NCBI RefSeq assembly: GCF_002843175.1
Contig: NZ_PJEO01000016.1
Span: forward strand, 1 to 64,000
Length of the DNA: 64,000 nt
Direction of reading: 5' to 3'
From: Confluentibacter flavum
GTDB taxonomy: Bacteria > Bacteroidota > Bacteroidia > Flavobacteriales > Flavobacteriaceae
The notes under the pieces are model-generated. The model was not told the origin of the DNA. It saw only the letters and a list, made by a program, of their open reading frames with translations, and did not search any database. The position numbers were made by a program, and so were the translations under genes. This document shows, piece after piece, positions 1-9,207 of the stretch. Positions within the stretch are counted from its first letter, which is position 1; the number at the start of each line of letters is the position of its first letter.

Positions 1-1029
1 TAACGTGAGTTCGATGTAATTATAAAGTTAAATACAGTTGCTTTGTATCGACGAAGTTGTTTTTTAAAGAAGGTTTTCTATCTTTAAAATTATAGGCAAT
101 AAGTGAGGCAAAAATATTATTGAAGTAGTTGGTTACGCTTCTATGTCTAGAATGTTCAACTTGGCAAATGTTCTTGAGTTGGTCAAAAATAGTTTCGATA
201 ATGGCCCTTTTTCTTAAATGATAAGCATCTTGCACAGGGGTCAATAGTTTTGTTTTCATGTTCTTTTTAAGCTTGGTTACCAGATGCACTCCATTATAGA
301 ACAACTCAGTAAATAGATCTTTGGAGATGTAGCCTTTGTCACCAAAGAGCTTCCCAAACAGCTTTTTAACAAAGGCTTTGAAGCGTAAAGGTTTTCTATC
401 ATCCACATTGCCTTTAGTTATCATAAAATCAATGATACCGCCTTGGTCATTGGTGATTATGTGCAATTTGAAACCATAGAACCAACCCAGGGAACATTGT
501 CCCCTTTGTGCCAAATCCTTGAATACCCTATGTTGGTTAATTCTTCGCTTGTCACAAACCCTTAGGGGCGTAGAATCTATAAAACTAATCCCCGTACAAT
601 TTGCCAATCCACAAACTTTGAGGTAAATAGCCAGGGGCATAAAGCTTTGCCCTTTGAGTTCCACCATACGATTATAGGATACCAGGTTTGGAAAATAACT
701 GGTTAGATGTTTTGAGACATAGCCTATATAAAAATCCTTGAAGGTTTTATACCCGGATAAATGGAAAAGCACTTGAATGGTCATTACTTCAGAGAGGCCC
801 ATTTTTGAAGCTCTGGTGCGCTTTTTTCCATTGGCCAGTAGGCTTTTTTGCCAAAAAGGGACAAATTCAAGACAAAAATCATCAATAGAACAGAAAATTT
901 CAGTAATTTTAGAATCGGAAATCATAGCGAAATATTTAGTTATATAATTGAAATTCAGAACTTTAATTTACTAAATTTTTCGCTTTTTTATTATAAATAA
1001 ATCAACTTTTTTACGTCGAACTCACGTTA
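1..1029 (-). mobile_element. IS982-family insertion sequence, apparently complete
   Basis: The terminal inverted repeats are visible: the first 14 bases (TAACGTGAGTTCGA) are matched perfectly by the reverse complement of 1016-1029, and the match continues with one mismatch to about 19 bp. Between them lies one transposase gene on the minus strand. The total length of about 1.03 kb and the single DDE transposase fit the IS982 family. The target-site duplication cannot be tested because the window starts exactly at the left repeat. The right end is only two bases from the stop codon of the neighbouring response regulator. Confidence 0.9.
20..925 (-). CDS. IS982-family transposase
   Basis: This 301-residue DDE transposase catalyses cut-and-paste movement of the surrounding element. 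The catalytic triad can be placed from sequence: Asp117 in SFIDSTPLRVCDKRR, Asp196 in FGDKGY and Glu244 in RAIIETIFDQLK. The first and last motifs are typical of IS982 (DDE_Tnp_1-type) enzymes. The frame is intact with no internal stop, so the element may be active. It starts at ATG 925, close to the inner side of the right inverted repeat, and ends 20 bases from the left end, leaving no room for accessory genes. It is transcribed in the same direction as the phosphorelay operon upstream, so it could also be read through from that operon. Confidence 0.93.
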   Translation of the reverse strand: MISDSKITEIFCSIDDFCLEFVPFWQKSLLANGKKRTRASKMGLSEVMTIQVLFHLSGYKTFKDFYIGYVSKHLTSYFPNLVSYNRMVELKGQSFMPLAIYLKVCGLANCTGISFIDSTPLRVCDKRRINQHRVFKDLAQRGQCSLGWFYGFKLHIITNDQGGIIDFMITKGNVDDRKPLRFKAFVKKLFGKLFGDKGYISKDLFTELFYNGVHLVTKLKKNMKTKLLTPVQDAYHLRKRAIIETIFDQLKNICQVEHSRHRSVTNYFNNIFASLIAYNFKDRKPSLKNNFVDTKQLYLTL

Positions 1030-1031
1030 AG

Positions 1032-1439
1032 TTATTCATTAATTAAAGGCTGCAAAACATGATTTAAAGAATCAACTGATAATGGTTTTGAAAGCGTGTC
1101 TTTAACAAAACTATAGCTTTTAGCACGTTTTATATCATCTAGATCGGTTGAAGAAGTAACAACAAAAATTATTATATTATTATTTAGGATGATCTCTTTT
1201 TTTTTGATAATATCTAAAAACTGCCAACCATTATATACTGGCATATTAATATCCAACAAAATAATATATTGGCTTTCTTCACTATAATTAGTATTTAAAT
1301 ATTCTAATGCTATTTTACCATTTAAAGAGGAGTTTACGCTCAACTCAGGATAAACCTTCTTTATCATTCTAGTAAATATTATATGAAAAATAGGATCGTC
1401 GTCTACTAATAATACATGCTTATTCATTGTTCGACTCAT
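1032..1439 (-). CDS. Single-domain response regulator
   Basis: A 135-residue stand-alone receiver domain with no output domain. The acidic pocket (VDDDP, residues 12-16), the phospho-acceptor Asp63 in LLDINMP, the Thr/Ser in VTSS and the C-terminal Lys in LSKP are all present. It probably accepts phosphate from the large kinase at 2970-7496 or passes it on. Its start overlaps the end of the preceding receiver-PAS gene by 20 bases, which suggests translational coupling; a second Met at residue 5 is an alternative start. It is the last gene of the four-gene operon, and the IS982 element begins immediately after its stop. The C-terminus looks complete. Confidence 0.9.
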   Translation of the reverse strand: MSRTMNKHVLLVDDDPIFHIIFTRMIKKVYPELSVNSSLNGKIALEYLNTNYSEESQYIILLDINMPVYNGWQFLDIIKKKEIILNNNIIIFVVTSSTDLDDIKRAKSYSFVKDTLSKPLSVDSLNHVLQPLINE

Positions 1440-2442
1440 TTATATTCAACAATTTAGCTTCATTTACAATATTACGTACTATGACGTCCATTTCGTTTCC
1501 TGATAATTTGAGCTGTTCTATTAAGTACGGTAAATCCTTTGAATTAAAAGATTCGAGCTCAATAAGATTAATTATTCCTAAAATACGCGATAAAGGCGCA
1601 CGAACTACATGGGATTGTGTCCAAGCAATGTCCTTTAATTTAACGTTCTGTGCTTCAATTTTTTTTGTATGTTCTAATTTATCGGTTACGTCATTTGCTA
1701 ATACCAATCTGACTAATCTACCATTATAATCAATATTACTACTAAAAATTTCTACACTGATGTTTTTACCAGACTTAAGTGTGTGAGTAAAAAACCCCGC
1801 AAAGCCAACAGACCCCGTTAATGCATGCTTGGCTAAACTATCCTGCAAATATTTAATTTGATTTTTAGGCCTTATATCCTTTATGGTCATACTTCTAAAT
1901 TCCTCTAAGGTGTAACCATATTTATCAATGGCTGCTTGATTTACATCCAAAAAAAATAATGTGGAAGTATCGTATAGCCACATGGGTTGCGGACTCAAAT
2001 TAAATAAATCTTGATATGTTTTTTTAGTTTTATTTAGACCGTTTATATAGCTTTTTCGTTCTAAAGAATAAATGATGGACTTGTATAATATTTCTGGGTT
2101 AATTTCATCTTTAATCAAAAAATCCGATACTCCCAGCGATAATATCTTTCTAGCCAAATCAATATCTGTATAGCCCGTCAAAATAATTATAGGGATATCG
2201 GTTGTATTCTGTTGGATTTTTTTTGCCAAAACCTCCCCCTGAAGGTCGGGCAATACCAAATCCAGCAGGATAATATCTATTTTTTTGTCTGACTTTATTG
2301 TTAAAATTGCAGATTCGAATGATTCCTCGTGAAAAATTTGGATAGCATCAAATTTTTCAAGTAGATGATCTTCCAGTAACACAAAATCCCCAAGATTGTC
2401 CTCAATTATTAGAATTGAAAGTGTCAGGCTATCCTTACTCAT
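1420..2442 (-). CDS. Receiver-PAS-DHp protein lacking a kinase ATPase domain
   Basis: A 340-residue signalling protein. Residues about 8-125 form a receiver (E14/D15, phospho-acceptor Asp61 in LLDLVLPD, LTGYTD, Lys111). Residues about 143-255 form a PAS domain. Residues about 260-330 are a dimerisation/phosphotransfer helix pair with an H-box (QSHVVRAPLSRI, His278). No N, G1 or G2 box follows and the protein stops at residue 340, so it cannot bind ATP as a normal histidine kinase. Its PAS domain closely resembles the first PAS of the adjacent 1508-aa kinase (both have LDVNQAAID and then YGY, and end near IRPK/LRPK). It may act as a phosphotransfer intermediate; that role is inferred. Confidence 0.85.
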   Translation of the reverse strand: MSKDSLTLSILIIEDNLGDFVLLEDHLLEKFDAIQIFHEESFESAILTIKSDKKIDIILLDLVLPDLQGEVLAKKIQQNTTDIPIIILTGYTDIDLARKILSLGVSDFLIKDEINPEILYKSIIYSLERKSYINGLNKTKKTYQDLFNLSPQPMWLYDTSTLFFLDVNQAAIDKYGYTLEEFRSMTIKDIRPKNQIKYLQDSLAKHALTGSVGFAGFFTHTLKSGKNISVEIFSSNIDYNGRLVRLVLANDVTDKLEHTKKIEAQNVKLKDIAWTQSHVVRAPLSRILGIINLIELESFNSKDLPYLIEQLKLSGNEMDVIVRNIVNEAKLLNINESNNE

Positions 2443-2475
2443 TATACCTCGTTTTAAATTTGAATAAAGATAACC

Positions 2476-2901
2476 TTACTTTGCCAGTTTAGAAAGTTGT
2501 AACCAAAACTCCTCTATTTTTAAAATGACTTTTAAAAAATCGTCCATATCAATGGGTTTGGTTACATAACTATTACCATGATTCTCGTAAGATTTATTGA
2601 TATCTTTTTGATTGGAAGACGTTGTAAGCATTATTACAGGTATTGTCTTTAGTGAGGCATCCTCTTTAATTTTTTCAAGCACGTAATGTCCATTGTAAAT
2701 AGGGATGTTGATATCAAGCAGTATTAAATCTGGACGATCTACTTCTATATAATCTCCTCTTTTAAACACAAAATCAAGTGCATCGGAACCATTTTTAACC
2801 ACACTAATTTTTGTTCTTATCTTACTTTCTTCAAAAGCATCAAGGGTAAGAACAATATCTCCTTCATTGTCCTCGACCAATAATATATGGACTTCTTTCA
2901 T
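2476..2901 (-). CDS. Rcp1-type single-domain response regulator
   Basis: A 141-residue receiver domain of the kind usually paired with phytochrome-like kinases. Key residues: Glu10/Asp11 in LLVEDNEGD, phospho-acceptor Asp63 in LLDINIP, Thr93/Thr94 in MLTTSS and Lys115 in YVTKP. The extended loop around residues 47-55 between the third helix and third strand is typical of the Rcp1 subgroup. There is no DNA-binding or enzymatic output domain. It lies 68 bases downstream of the large kinase gene and 33 bases upstream of the receiver-PAS gene, all on the same strand, so it is a likely first phospho-acceptor for that kinase. Confidence 0.9.
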   Translation of the reverse strand: MKEVHILLVEDNEGDIVLTLDAFEESKIRTKISVVKNGSDALDFVFKRGDYIEVDRPDLILLDINIPIYNGHYVLEKIKEDASLKTIPVIMLTTSSNQKDINKSYENHGNSYVTKPIDMDDFLKVILKIEEFWLQLSKLAK

Positions 2902-2969
2902 GTTTTAATTTTAATGTTTTTAAACGGTTATATACCTTAGGTAATCATGTTTGTATGTGACCCTTATTT

Positions 2970-5900
2970 TTATTGAAGTTTCATACTTAAATGTTCTTCG
3001 TTTTTATCAATAGTAAAATAAAATGTACTTCCTTTATCCAATTCCGATTCGACCCAAATCTTTCCTCCCCAGTACTCAATAAGCTTTTTAGCAATGGATA
3101 AACCAATACCTGTACCTTCATACTTGTCTCGATTGTGCAACCTCTGAAAGATAATAAAAATTTTATCAAAAAATTGGGAATCAATTCCAATGCCATTATC
3201 TTCAATACTTATCTGCCAATAGGCTTCTGTTTCCAAAGCTGAAACTTTTATCGTAGGAGGCACATTTTCCCTAGAGTATTTAATGGCATTATCGAGCAAA
3301 CAATGCACCGTTTGTAAAAGAGGTGCCCTGAAACACGTGATATTTGGAAGATTATTAACAAGTATGGTTGCTTTTTTTTGTTGAATGAGTCTCCTTCTTA
3401 AAATACCATAATCCTCGATAAGTTCGTTCAAATTAATAACTTCGAGATGATCTGCAAGTTTTCCTGCTTTAGAATAATCGAGTAAATCCAATATAATTTG
3501 TTTCATGCGTTTAGCCCCATCGGTAGCAAAATTAATGTACTGATGTGCTTTATCATCTAATTGGTCTCGGTACTTTCGTTGAATTTGATTTAAAAAACTG
3601 GAAATCATCCGCAAAGGCTCTTGTAAATCATGAGAGGCTATAAAAGCAAATTGTTCTAATTCTTCATTGGATATTTCAAGTTCCTTGATATGTTTTTTAA
3701 GAATTTTATTCAATTCTAGCACTTCTTTTTCATATACAACGCGGTGGGTAATATCGGTGATTGCACCAACCATTCGAATAGCTTTTCCTGTCTTATTTCT
3801 AATAACAACCCCTTTGTCTATAACTGTTTTTTCTTCTCCACTCTTATGAATAATTCGGTATTCATACCGCCAATGTTCCATTGAGGAATCCTGTAAACAT
3901 TCATGTAAACTAGTCTGTATTCCGGTAAGATCTTTAGGATGGAAACTATCTTCCCAAAATTCATCTCCTTTAAGCGCTTTTTTTACATCATATCCAAATA
4001 GTTTTTCAAAACCGTCGCCACGATAAAATACATCATTTTCAATGTCCCAGTCCCAAATAGCATCGGTTGTGGCTTTGGTTACTTTTTCAAAACGTTCATT
4101 GGCTTGAAGTATCCGTATATCTGTTTCTTTTCTAAGGGTTATATCCTTGAAATAAACAGATAAGCCCTTTGAGTTGGGATAAGCCGTAACTTCAAACCAC
4201 TTGTTTAATGTTGGATAGTGTTCCTCGAATGATACCGTTTTACCTGTTGCCACCGCTTGGTGGTATTGTCTATAAAAATCGGAGTCTATGGCATCCGCAT
4301 ACTCCTCCCACAGGTTTTTGCCCAATATAACATCCTTTTTTCTGCCAAGTACATGTTCAGCCTCTTTATTCCAATAGGTAACGATCCAATCTTTATCAGC
4401 AGCAAAAAACGCATCCCCAATACTTTCTAAAATTTGGTTTTTCTCCTCGTAGGCTTTTATCAAACGTTCATCGGCTTCTTTCTTATGCGTAATATCTCTA
4501 AAAAAAACACTAATTCCGTCAGCTGAGGGATAGGCATTAACCTCTAACCAAACACCGTAATAGTCTTCAAACAAGATGGGCTTTCCTGTTTCTATGACAT
4601 TATGGTAATTGGTATACGAGGGTAGTTTTACTGCGTCAGGAAAAACATCCCATAAATTTTTACCCAACAGAGCTTCTCTTTTAACACCAATAAGTTTCTC
4701 AGCCGTTTTATTCCAGTAAGTCACGGTAAAGTCTCTATTCATTGTAAAGAAAGCATCTCCAATACTTTCCAGGATTTGGTTTTTTTCCTCATAAGCTTTT
4801 TGTAATTCTAGTGTCACTTTTTTTCGTTCATTGATATTTTTAAAATAGGATGAAACCCCTCCGCTGGAAGGATACACATTGAGTTCATACCAGTTATTAT
4901 CCCCAGGATACAAATATTCAAAGCTTAGGGGCTTGCCTGTTTTGGCAACTTTTCGATACACCCTTTCCAACTCCGTACCTTTAGCCGGTTCAAATTCTTT
5001 CCAAATATTCTTACCAAGTACCTCACTGCTTTTTCGGTTCAATAAGTTTTCAGCTTCTTTGTTGAAGTAGGTGAAGTTCCAGTGTTCATCAAGAGCATAA
5101 AACGCATCAGAAATACTTCCCAGAATTTCTTTAAGTTGAACTTCAGTGGTTTTCAAGGAGTTGATATCTTGAAAACTTCCAGATATTTTAGTCCTCTTTC
5201 CTTGAACTTGCTGACTTTTTCCAATGCATCTAATCCACTTTTCTTTCCCTGTTTTTGTAATAATCTGTAGTTCTTCATCAAATCCAGTTCCTTCGTTGAT
5301 GAGTGTTCCAACTGCTTTTTCAATGCGGCATTTACTTTCTTCTTTATAAAACTCAAAACCTTCTGTTAATGACGGATTGTAATTATCATCAACTTCCAAA
5401 ATTTCTCTAACCATAGGGGACCAATATATAGTATCGGTTTTATCCAGTGAGACCAAATCGAGTTCCCAACTTCCGATTTTTGCCAATTGAGAGGCATCCG
5501 CCACTAACTCTCGTAATTTTTTCTCTTCAGTAATATTTTTGGCTGTAGCATAAATGACCCCTTCTTCTTTAATAGGATTGCAGTGCCAACTAAGCCAAAT
5601 AACATCACTTTTTTTAGTAATATAACGGGTTTCAAAATTGAGAATAGTTTCTCCTTTTTTTATTTTTTTTACTTCATTGTTAAAAATGGCTTTATCTAGA
5701 GGATGTGTAAAGTTTTCAAATGGGTATCCTACAATCTCGTGTTCTTCATAACCGAGAAGTTCACATCCCGCCTTGTTTATTTTCAAAAAATGACCATTTA
5801 GATCTGCAATACATATAATGTCTGGTAAGGTATCAAACAAATGATGCAGATCACTTTCTAAGCGTTTCCTATTAATTTTAGCCCCTATAAATGACTCCAT

Positions 5901-7496
5901 TTCAGTCAATATAGACTGATACCCTTCCATTTTATAAACATCTTCTTTAGTCCCAACAACCAACACTCCTACTATTCTTTCTTGGTGTGTAAGGGGAATG
6001 CCAAGCACAGATTTCAACCCTGCTTTTTTAGCAGCATCATTTCTTATAAAAAACCCCTCTATATCAATATCTCCCCATAAAATAGATTCTTTGGTTTTCC
6101 ACACCTTACCTGGAAGTCCTTTATCAAAACCTATTTCCTCTATATTTTCTGAATACGTATAGAATTTTTTCGCTGCAGCATCCATTTCAACACGGGATAA
6201 AAGCTTTAAGGCTTTTTCATGAATGGTAGGCAACCAAATTTCACACAAACTAAAGTCTCCATAGTTAACAATAAGTTCACAAAGTCGCTCAAGAGACATA
6301 TTGAGGTCTATACCGTCATTAAAAACAGTACTTATATTGGCTAAAAAATCTCTTTTAAAGTCTTCATTTTTAGCAGCGGTAACATCACGTTCAATCGCTA
6401 TCCAGTGGGTGTACCTACCCTTTTCATCGGCTACAGGTGATACGGTGAAGTTAATCCAAAACTCCTCACCATTTTTTTTATAATTAAGCGTGGTTACCTC
6501 ACATGATTCCCAGTTTCTAAGAGCTTTACCCAATCGTGCCAGTTCATTTTTATCAGATTTTGGACCTTGTAAGATGCGTGGCGATTTGCCAATCACTTCA
6601 TCAGCCGTATAGCCTGTCATTCTAGTAAACGCTTCGTTTACATATATTATTCTGGGGCCAGGTTCATCCTGTGGCTCGGCTTCGGTAATTAATACGGCAT
6701 CGTTGGTATGGGTAATAACACTTTCTAGTAATTTTAGGTATTGTTCTTCTTTTTTTTGTAACGTAATATCTTGTACTGTACCTTCAAATGTTATGGGTTT
6801 TCCTTCTGAGTTTTTGTTTAACCTTCCCATTTCGTGTACCCATTTTATATCTCCGTTGGGAAGTATAATGCGGTGCGTAAAATTTAATTCTTTTAATCCA
6901 GACACTGCAGCTTCTTGTTCACGTTCAAAAAGTGCTCTGTCATCTGAATGAATGGAATTAAAAAAAAAGTCATAACTAATTTCACTATTTTCCCTCTCTA
7001 TATCCCAAATCTCAAAGACCTTATCTGACCAATACAATAAATTGGTAATTAAATCAAGCCTCCAATAACCAATCTTTGCTATTTCAGATGCTGCTTTTAG
7101 TTTCTTTTCTGATTCTTGTAATTCTAAAAGTTGTTTTTGTAAAACGGTAACATCTTGGCAAACTACCATAAAACAGTTTTTTCCTTGAAAATCTACTCTA
7201 TGACCATTAGTTTCGACAAGCAAAATTGTTCCATCCTTTTTTTGATGGGTAAACGTGCCAAAGTGTTTATTGCCCTTATGCGTATGAATACCCTCATGAA
7301 CTGCCATTAACTTAGGTATTTCTTCTTTAGGCCTTAACTCTTTAATGGTTAATGTTAAAAATTCTGCTTTATTGTAACCATAGAGGTCAATGGCAGCTTG
7401 ATTGACATCAAGGATTTCAAAAGTATCTATATCATAGACCCAATTAGGAAAAGGGTTTAAATAGAATAGCGTGCTATAGTCAAGTTTATTGCTCAT
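2970..7496 (-). CDS. Multi-PAS/GAF sensor histidine kinase (nine PAS domains)
   Basis: A 1508-residue soluble sensor kinase with no transmembrane segment. Approximate order: PAS 5-118, PAS_3 130-248, PAS 252-375, GAF 385-540, PAS 550-655, PAS_3 665-780, PAS 785-890, PAS 905-1003, PAS 1018-1120, PAS_3 1130-1252, then HisKA (His1289 in SHDLQEPLRM) and HATPase (Asn1403, DNGIG 1433-1437, GTGIGLS 1461-1467). The third PAS carries GKSPRILQG at 303-311, a LOV-like motif in which the flavin-binding Cys is Pro, so blue-light adduct chemistry is not expected. PAS domains seven to nine are near-copies (two contain KNQILESIGDAFF), pointing to tandem duplication. The ligand is unknown. It heads an operon with three receiver-containing genes. 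Confidence 0.93.
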   Translation of the reverse strand: MSNKLDYSTLFYLNPFPNWVYDIDTFEILDVNQAAIDLYGYNKAEFLTLTIKELRPKEEIPKLMAVHEGIHTHKGNKHFGTFTHQKKDGTILLVETNGHRVDFQGKNCFMVVCQDVTVLQKQLLELQESEKKLKAASEIAKIGYWRLDLITNLLYWSDKVFEIWDIERENSEISYDFFFNSIHSDDRALFEREQEAAVSGLKELNFTHRIILPNGDIKWVHEMGRLNKNSEGKPITFEGTVQDITLQKKEEQYLKLLESVITHTNDAVLITEAEPQDEPGPRIIYVNEAFTRMTGYTADEVIGKSPRILQGPKSDKNELARLGKALRNWESCEVTTLNYKKNGEEFWINFTVSPVADEKGRYTHWIAIERDVTAAKNEDFKRDFLANISTVFNDGIDLNMSLERLCELIVNYGDFSLCEIWLPTIHEKALKLLSRVEMDAAAKKFYTYSENIEEIGFDKGLPGKVWKTKESILWGDIDIEGFFIRNDAAKKAGLKSVLGIPLTHQERIVGVLVVGTKEDVYKMEGYQSILTEMESFIGAKINRKRLESDLHHLFDTLPDIICIADLNGHFLKINKAGCELLGYEEHEIVGYPFENFTHPLDKAIFNNEVKKIKKGETILNFETRYITKKSDVIWLSWHCNPIKEEGVIYATAKNITEEKKLRELVADASQLAKIGSWELDLVSLDKTDTIYWSPMVREILEVDDNYNPSLTEGFEFYKEESKCRIEKAVGTLINEGTGFDEELQIITKTGKEKWIRCIGKSQQVQGKRTKISGSFQDINSLKTTEVQLKEILGSISDAFYALDEHWNFTYFNKEAENLLNRKSSEVLGKNIWKEFEPAKGTELERVYRKVAKTGKPLSFEYLYPGDNNWYELNVYPSSGGVSSYFKNINERKKVTLELQKAYEEKNQILESIGDAFFTMNRDFTVTYWNKTAEKLIGVKREALLGKNLWDVFPDAVKLPSYTNYHNVIETGKPILFEDYYGVWLEVNAYPSADGISVFFRDITHKKEADERLIKAYEEKNQILESIGDAFFAADKDWIVTYWNKEAEHVLGRKKDVILGKNLWEEYADAIDSDFYRQYHQAVATGKTVSFEEHYPTLNKWFEVTAYPNSKGLSVYFKDITLRKETDIRILQANERFEKVTKATTDAIWDWDIENDVFYRGDGFEKLFGYDVKKALKGDEFWEDSFHPKDLTGIQTSLHECLQDSSMEHWRYEYRIIHKSGEEKTVIDKGVVIRNKTGKAIRMVGAITDITHRVVYEKEVLELNKILKKHIKELEISNEELEQFAFIASHDLQEPLRMISSFLNQIQRKYRDQLDDKAHQYINFATDGAKRMKQIILDLLDYSKAGKLADHLEVINLNELIEDYGILRRRLIQQKKATILVNNLPNITCFRAPLLQTVHCLLDNAIKYSRENVPPTIKVSALETEAYWQISIEDNGIGIDSQFFDKIFIIFQRLHNRDKYEGTGIGLSIAKKLIEYWGGKIWVESELDKGSTFYFTIDKNEEHLSMKLQ

Positions 7497-7765
7497 TTGG
7501 GGTTATTATTTGCTCTATCTATTATCCAAATTTTTTAATATTATCATTATCCAAGAGCATGCTTGGAAAAAACATTCAAGACATTATTTATATTAATAAG
7601 TGCAAAGGCAACTTTTGCCAATGGCTAAAATTGCATTAATTAATGATTATTTAATTGAGAGAGTTAACTACTTTCCATTTTTACGGATATCGCAAAAAAA
7701 TTAAGCAGCTTTTATTAGAACGGGTATTAATAGCTTCACAAAGAAAAGAAAATCTTTTAATATTT

Positions 7766-9196
7766 TCAAGGTACATAATCAATACGTACTTCATCCAGTT
7801 CATACGTACCATCAAAAGTAGGGTTGCCACTGCCAATATATTTAAAAGCGATGTGTATGGTTCCTGTTAAACACGATAAATCGACATTGCCAGAGTTAAA
7901 CCAAGAGCCAAAATAATCGGTATCTTTAACAATATAAGCATCAGACAAGATACTCCAAGTAGCATTGGAAACGTTGGCTTCGGTACCATCCCAATTAGAG
8001 GCATATAATACTTGCATATCACTGCTATCGGCAAAACTATTGGAGGTTTTAAAACGCAGGGTTTCCCCATCCTGAACATCTAAATTAATGGGCGGTGATA
8101 TTAACCAAGCCACATTGCTTACATCGCCCGAACTAGCAGACTGCATTCTAGCCGATCTGTCTAAAGAAGCATTGGTTCCAGTCGCTGTGTAGGCTTCCCA
8201 GCCCTCGCTGCCTGCTTCTATATAATTGGTCCAACCGTTTCCTGTTATCAACCGATTATTGGTTTGCGATTGAAAATTATCGTAAAACAAATTGGCCATG
8301 CCAACGGTGTCTGCCAGACCACAACTAAATTGCATGGGGTCGCATCGGTTGTCATCGGTAAAATCGACATCGGTAACGCTATTAATCACTAATACATTAA
8401 AGTCGTCTCCAAAATCCCTTGTGAAGACTCCAGTTATAGAACCTTTTTTTTGAGGCACTTGTAACGACTTAAAATCGGCAAACGTACTGGTTTGTAATAG
8501 TATGGAAAGATTGGTATCGCAACTCTCCAAAGTACGGAATCCATCAAATTCATCAATACCTTCGCCTGCATAGGTTAATGCCAATTCGCTGTTTTTTATT
8601 TGCATATTATCCAATTGGATTAAGGTATTTTCATCAGCATCGGTTAATTCTATTAATGATGCTATTTTTGGGGTGATGGTAGCCACTTCTGGTGTTCTAA
8701 TCACAATCGTTCTATATTCAAATTCTTGTATTTGTTCCAAACTTTGGTCTTCTCCCTTGGCAATGGTTAATACACCGTTTGATTCGCCTATAGTCAATCC
8801 GCTTAATTTTACATATATTTTTCTGCCAAACTCGTAGGTGTCAGACAAACTCCCCACATTAATATCTAACCGAATCCCTAATCTGGGATCGTCATCGGGG
8901 TTACTGCCATCTACCTTATTTTGAATGATGAGTTCTTCAAAAAAATTACCGGCTTGGTCACTGGACACTACATAGCCTTCAATATATAATTCTTCATCTT
9001 CATCAATAATAGCTATCAATTTATCATTGGCGACCGCTTGGGCATACTTTCCGTACAGCGCCTTAAATGTGGTTAGTTGATTTGTTGGAATGGTAATGTC
9101 TTGTCCTTCTTTTGGTATTGGAATGTCATAATCGCCATCATCTACGCACGATGAAAAAACAACCAGCAACAACATGGCTATAAATTTAGTATTCAT
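7766..9196 (-). CDS. DUF5689/choice-of-anchor-J lipoprotein
   Basis: A 476-residue exported lipoprotein: a short hydrophobic leader ends in the lipobox FSSC (Cys17). The N-terminal part (about 30-285) matches the OB-fold-like DUF5689 pattern and the C-terminal part (about 290-476) a choice-of-anchor-J jelly-roll module (W-rich, ending FDGTYELDEVRI). Such proteins sit on the cell surface with TonB-dependent receptors. The gene is 11 bases downstream of the receptor at 9208-12021 and on the same strand, so the two are almost certainly co-transcribed. With the divergent exported nuclease at 12126 it may bind a polymeric or nucleotide substrate; that ligand is inferred from context. Family assignment is from recognition, not a search. 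Confidence 0.8.
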   Translation of the reverse strand: MNTKFIAMLLLVVFSSCVDDGDYDIPIPKEGQDITIPTNQLTTFKALYGKYAQAVANDKLIAIIDEDEELYIEGYVVSSDQAGNFFEELIIQNKVDGSNPDDDPRLGIRLDINVGSLSDTYEFGRKIYVKLSGLTIGESNGVLTIAKGEDQSLEQIQEFEYRTIVIRTPEVATITPKIASLIELTDADENTLIQLDNMQIKNSELALTYAGEGIDEFDGFRTLESCDTNLSILLQTSTFADFKSLQVPQKKGSITGVFTRDFGDDFNVLVINSVTDVDFTDDNRCDPMQFSCGLADTVGMANLFYDNFQSQTNNRLITGNGWTNYIEAGSEGWEAYTATGTNASLDRSARMQSASSGDVSNVAWLISPPINLDVQDGETLRFKTSNSFADSSDMQVLYASNWDGTEANVSNATWSILSDAYIVKDTDYFGSWFNSGNVDLSCLTGTIHIAFKYIGSGNPTFDGTYELDEVRIDYVP

Positions 9197-9207
9197 AATT
9201 TTTAGTG

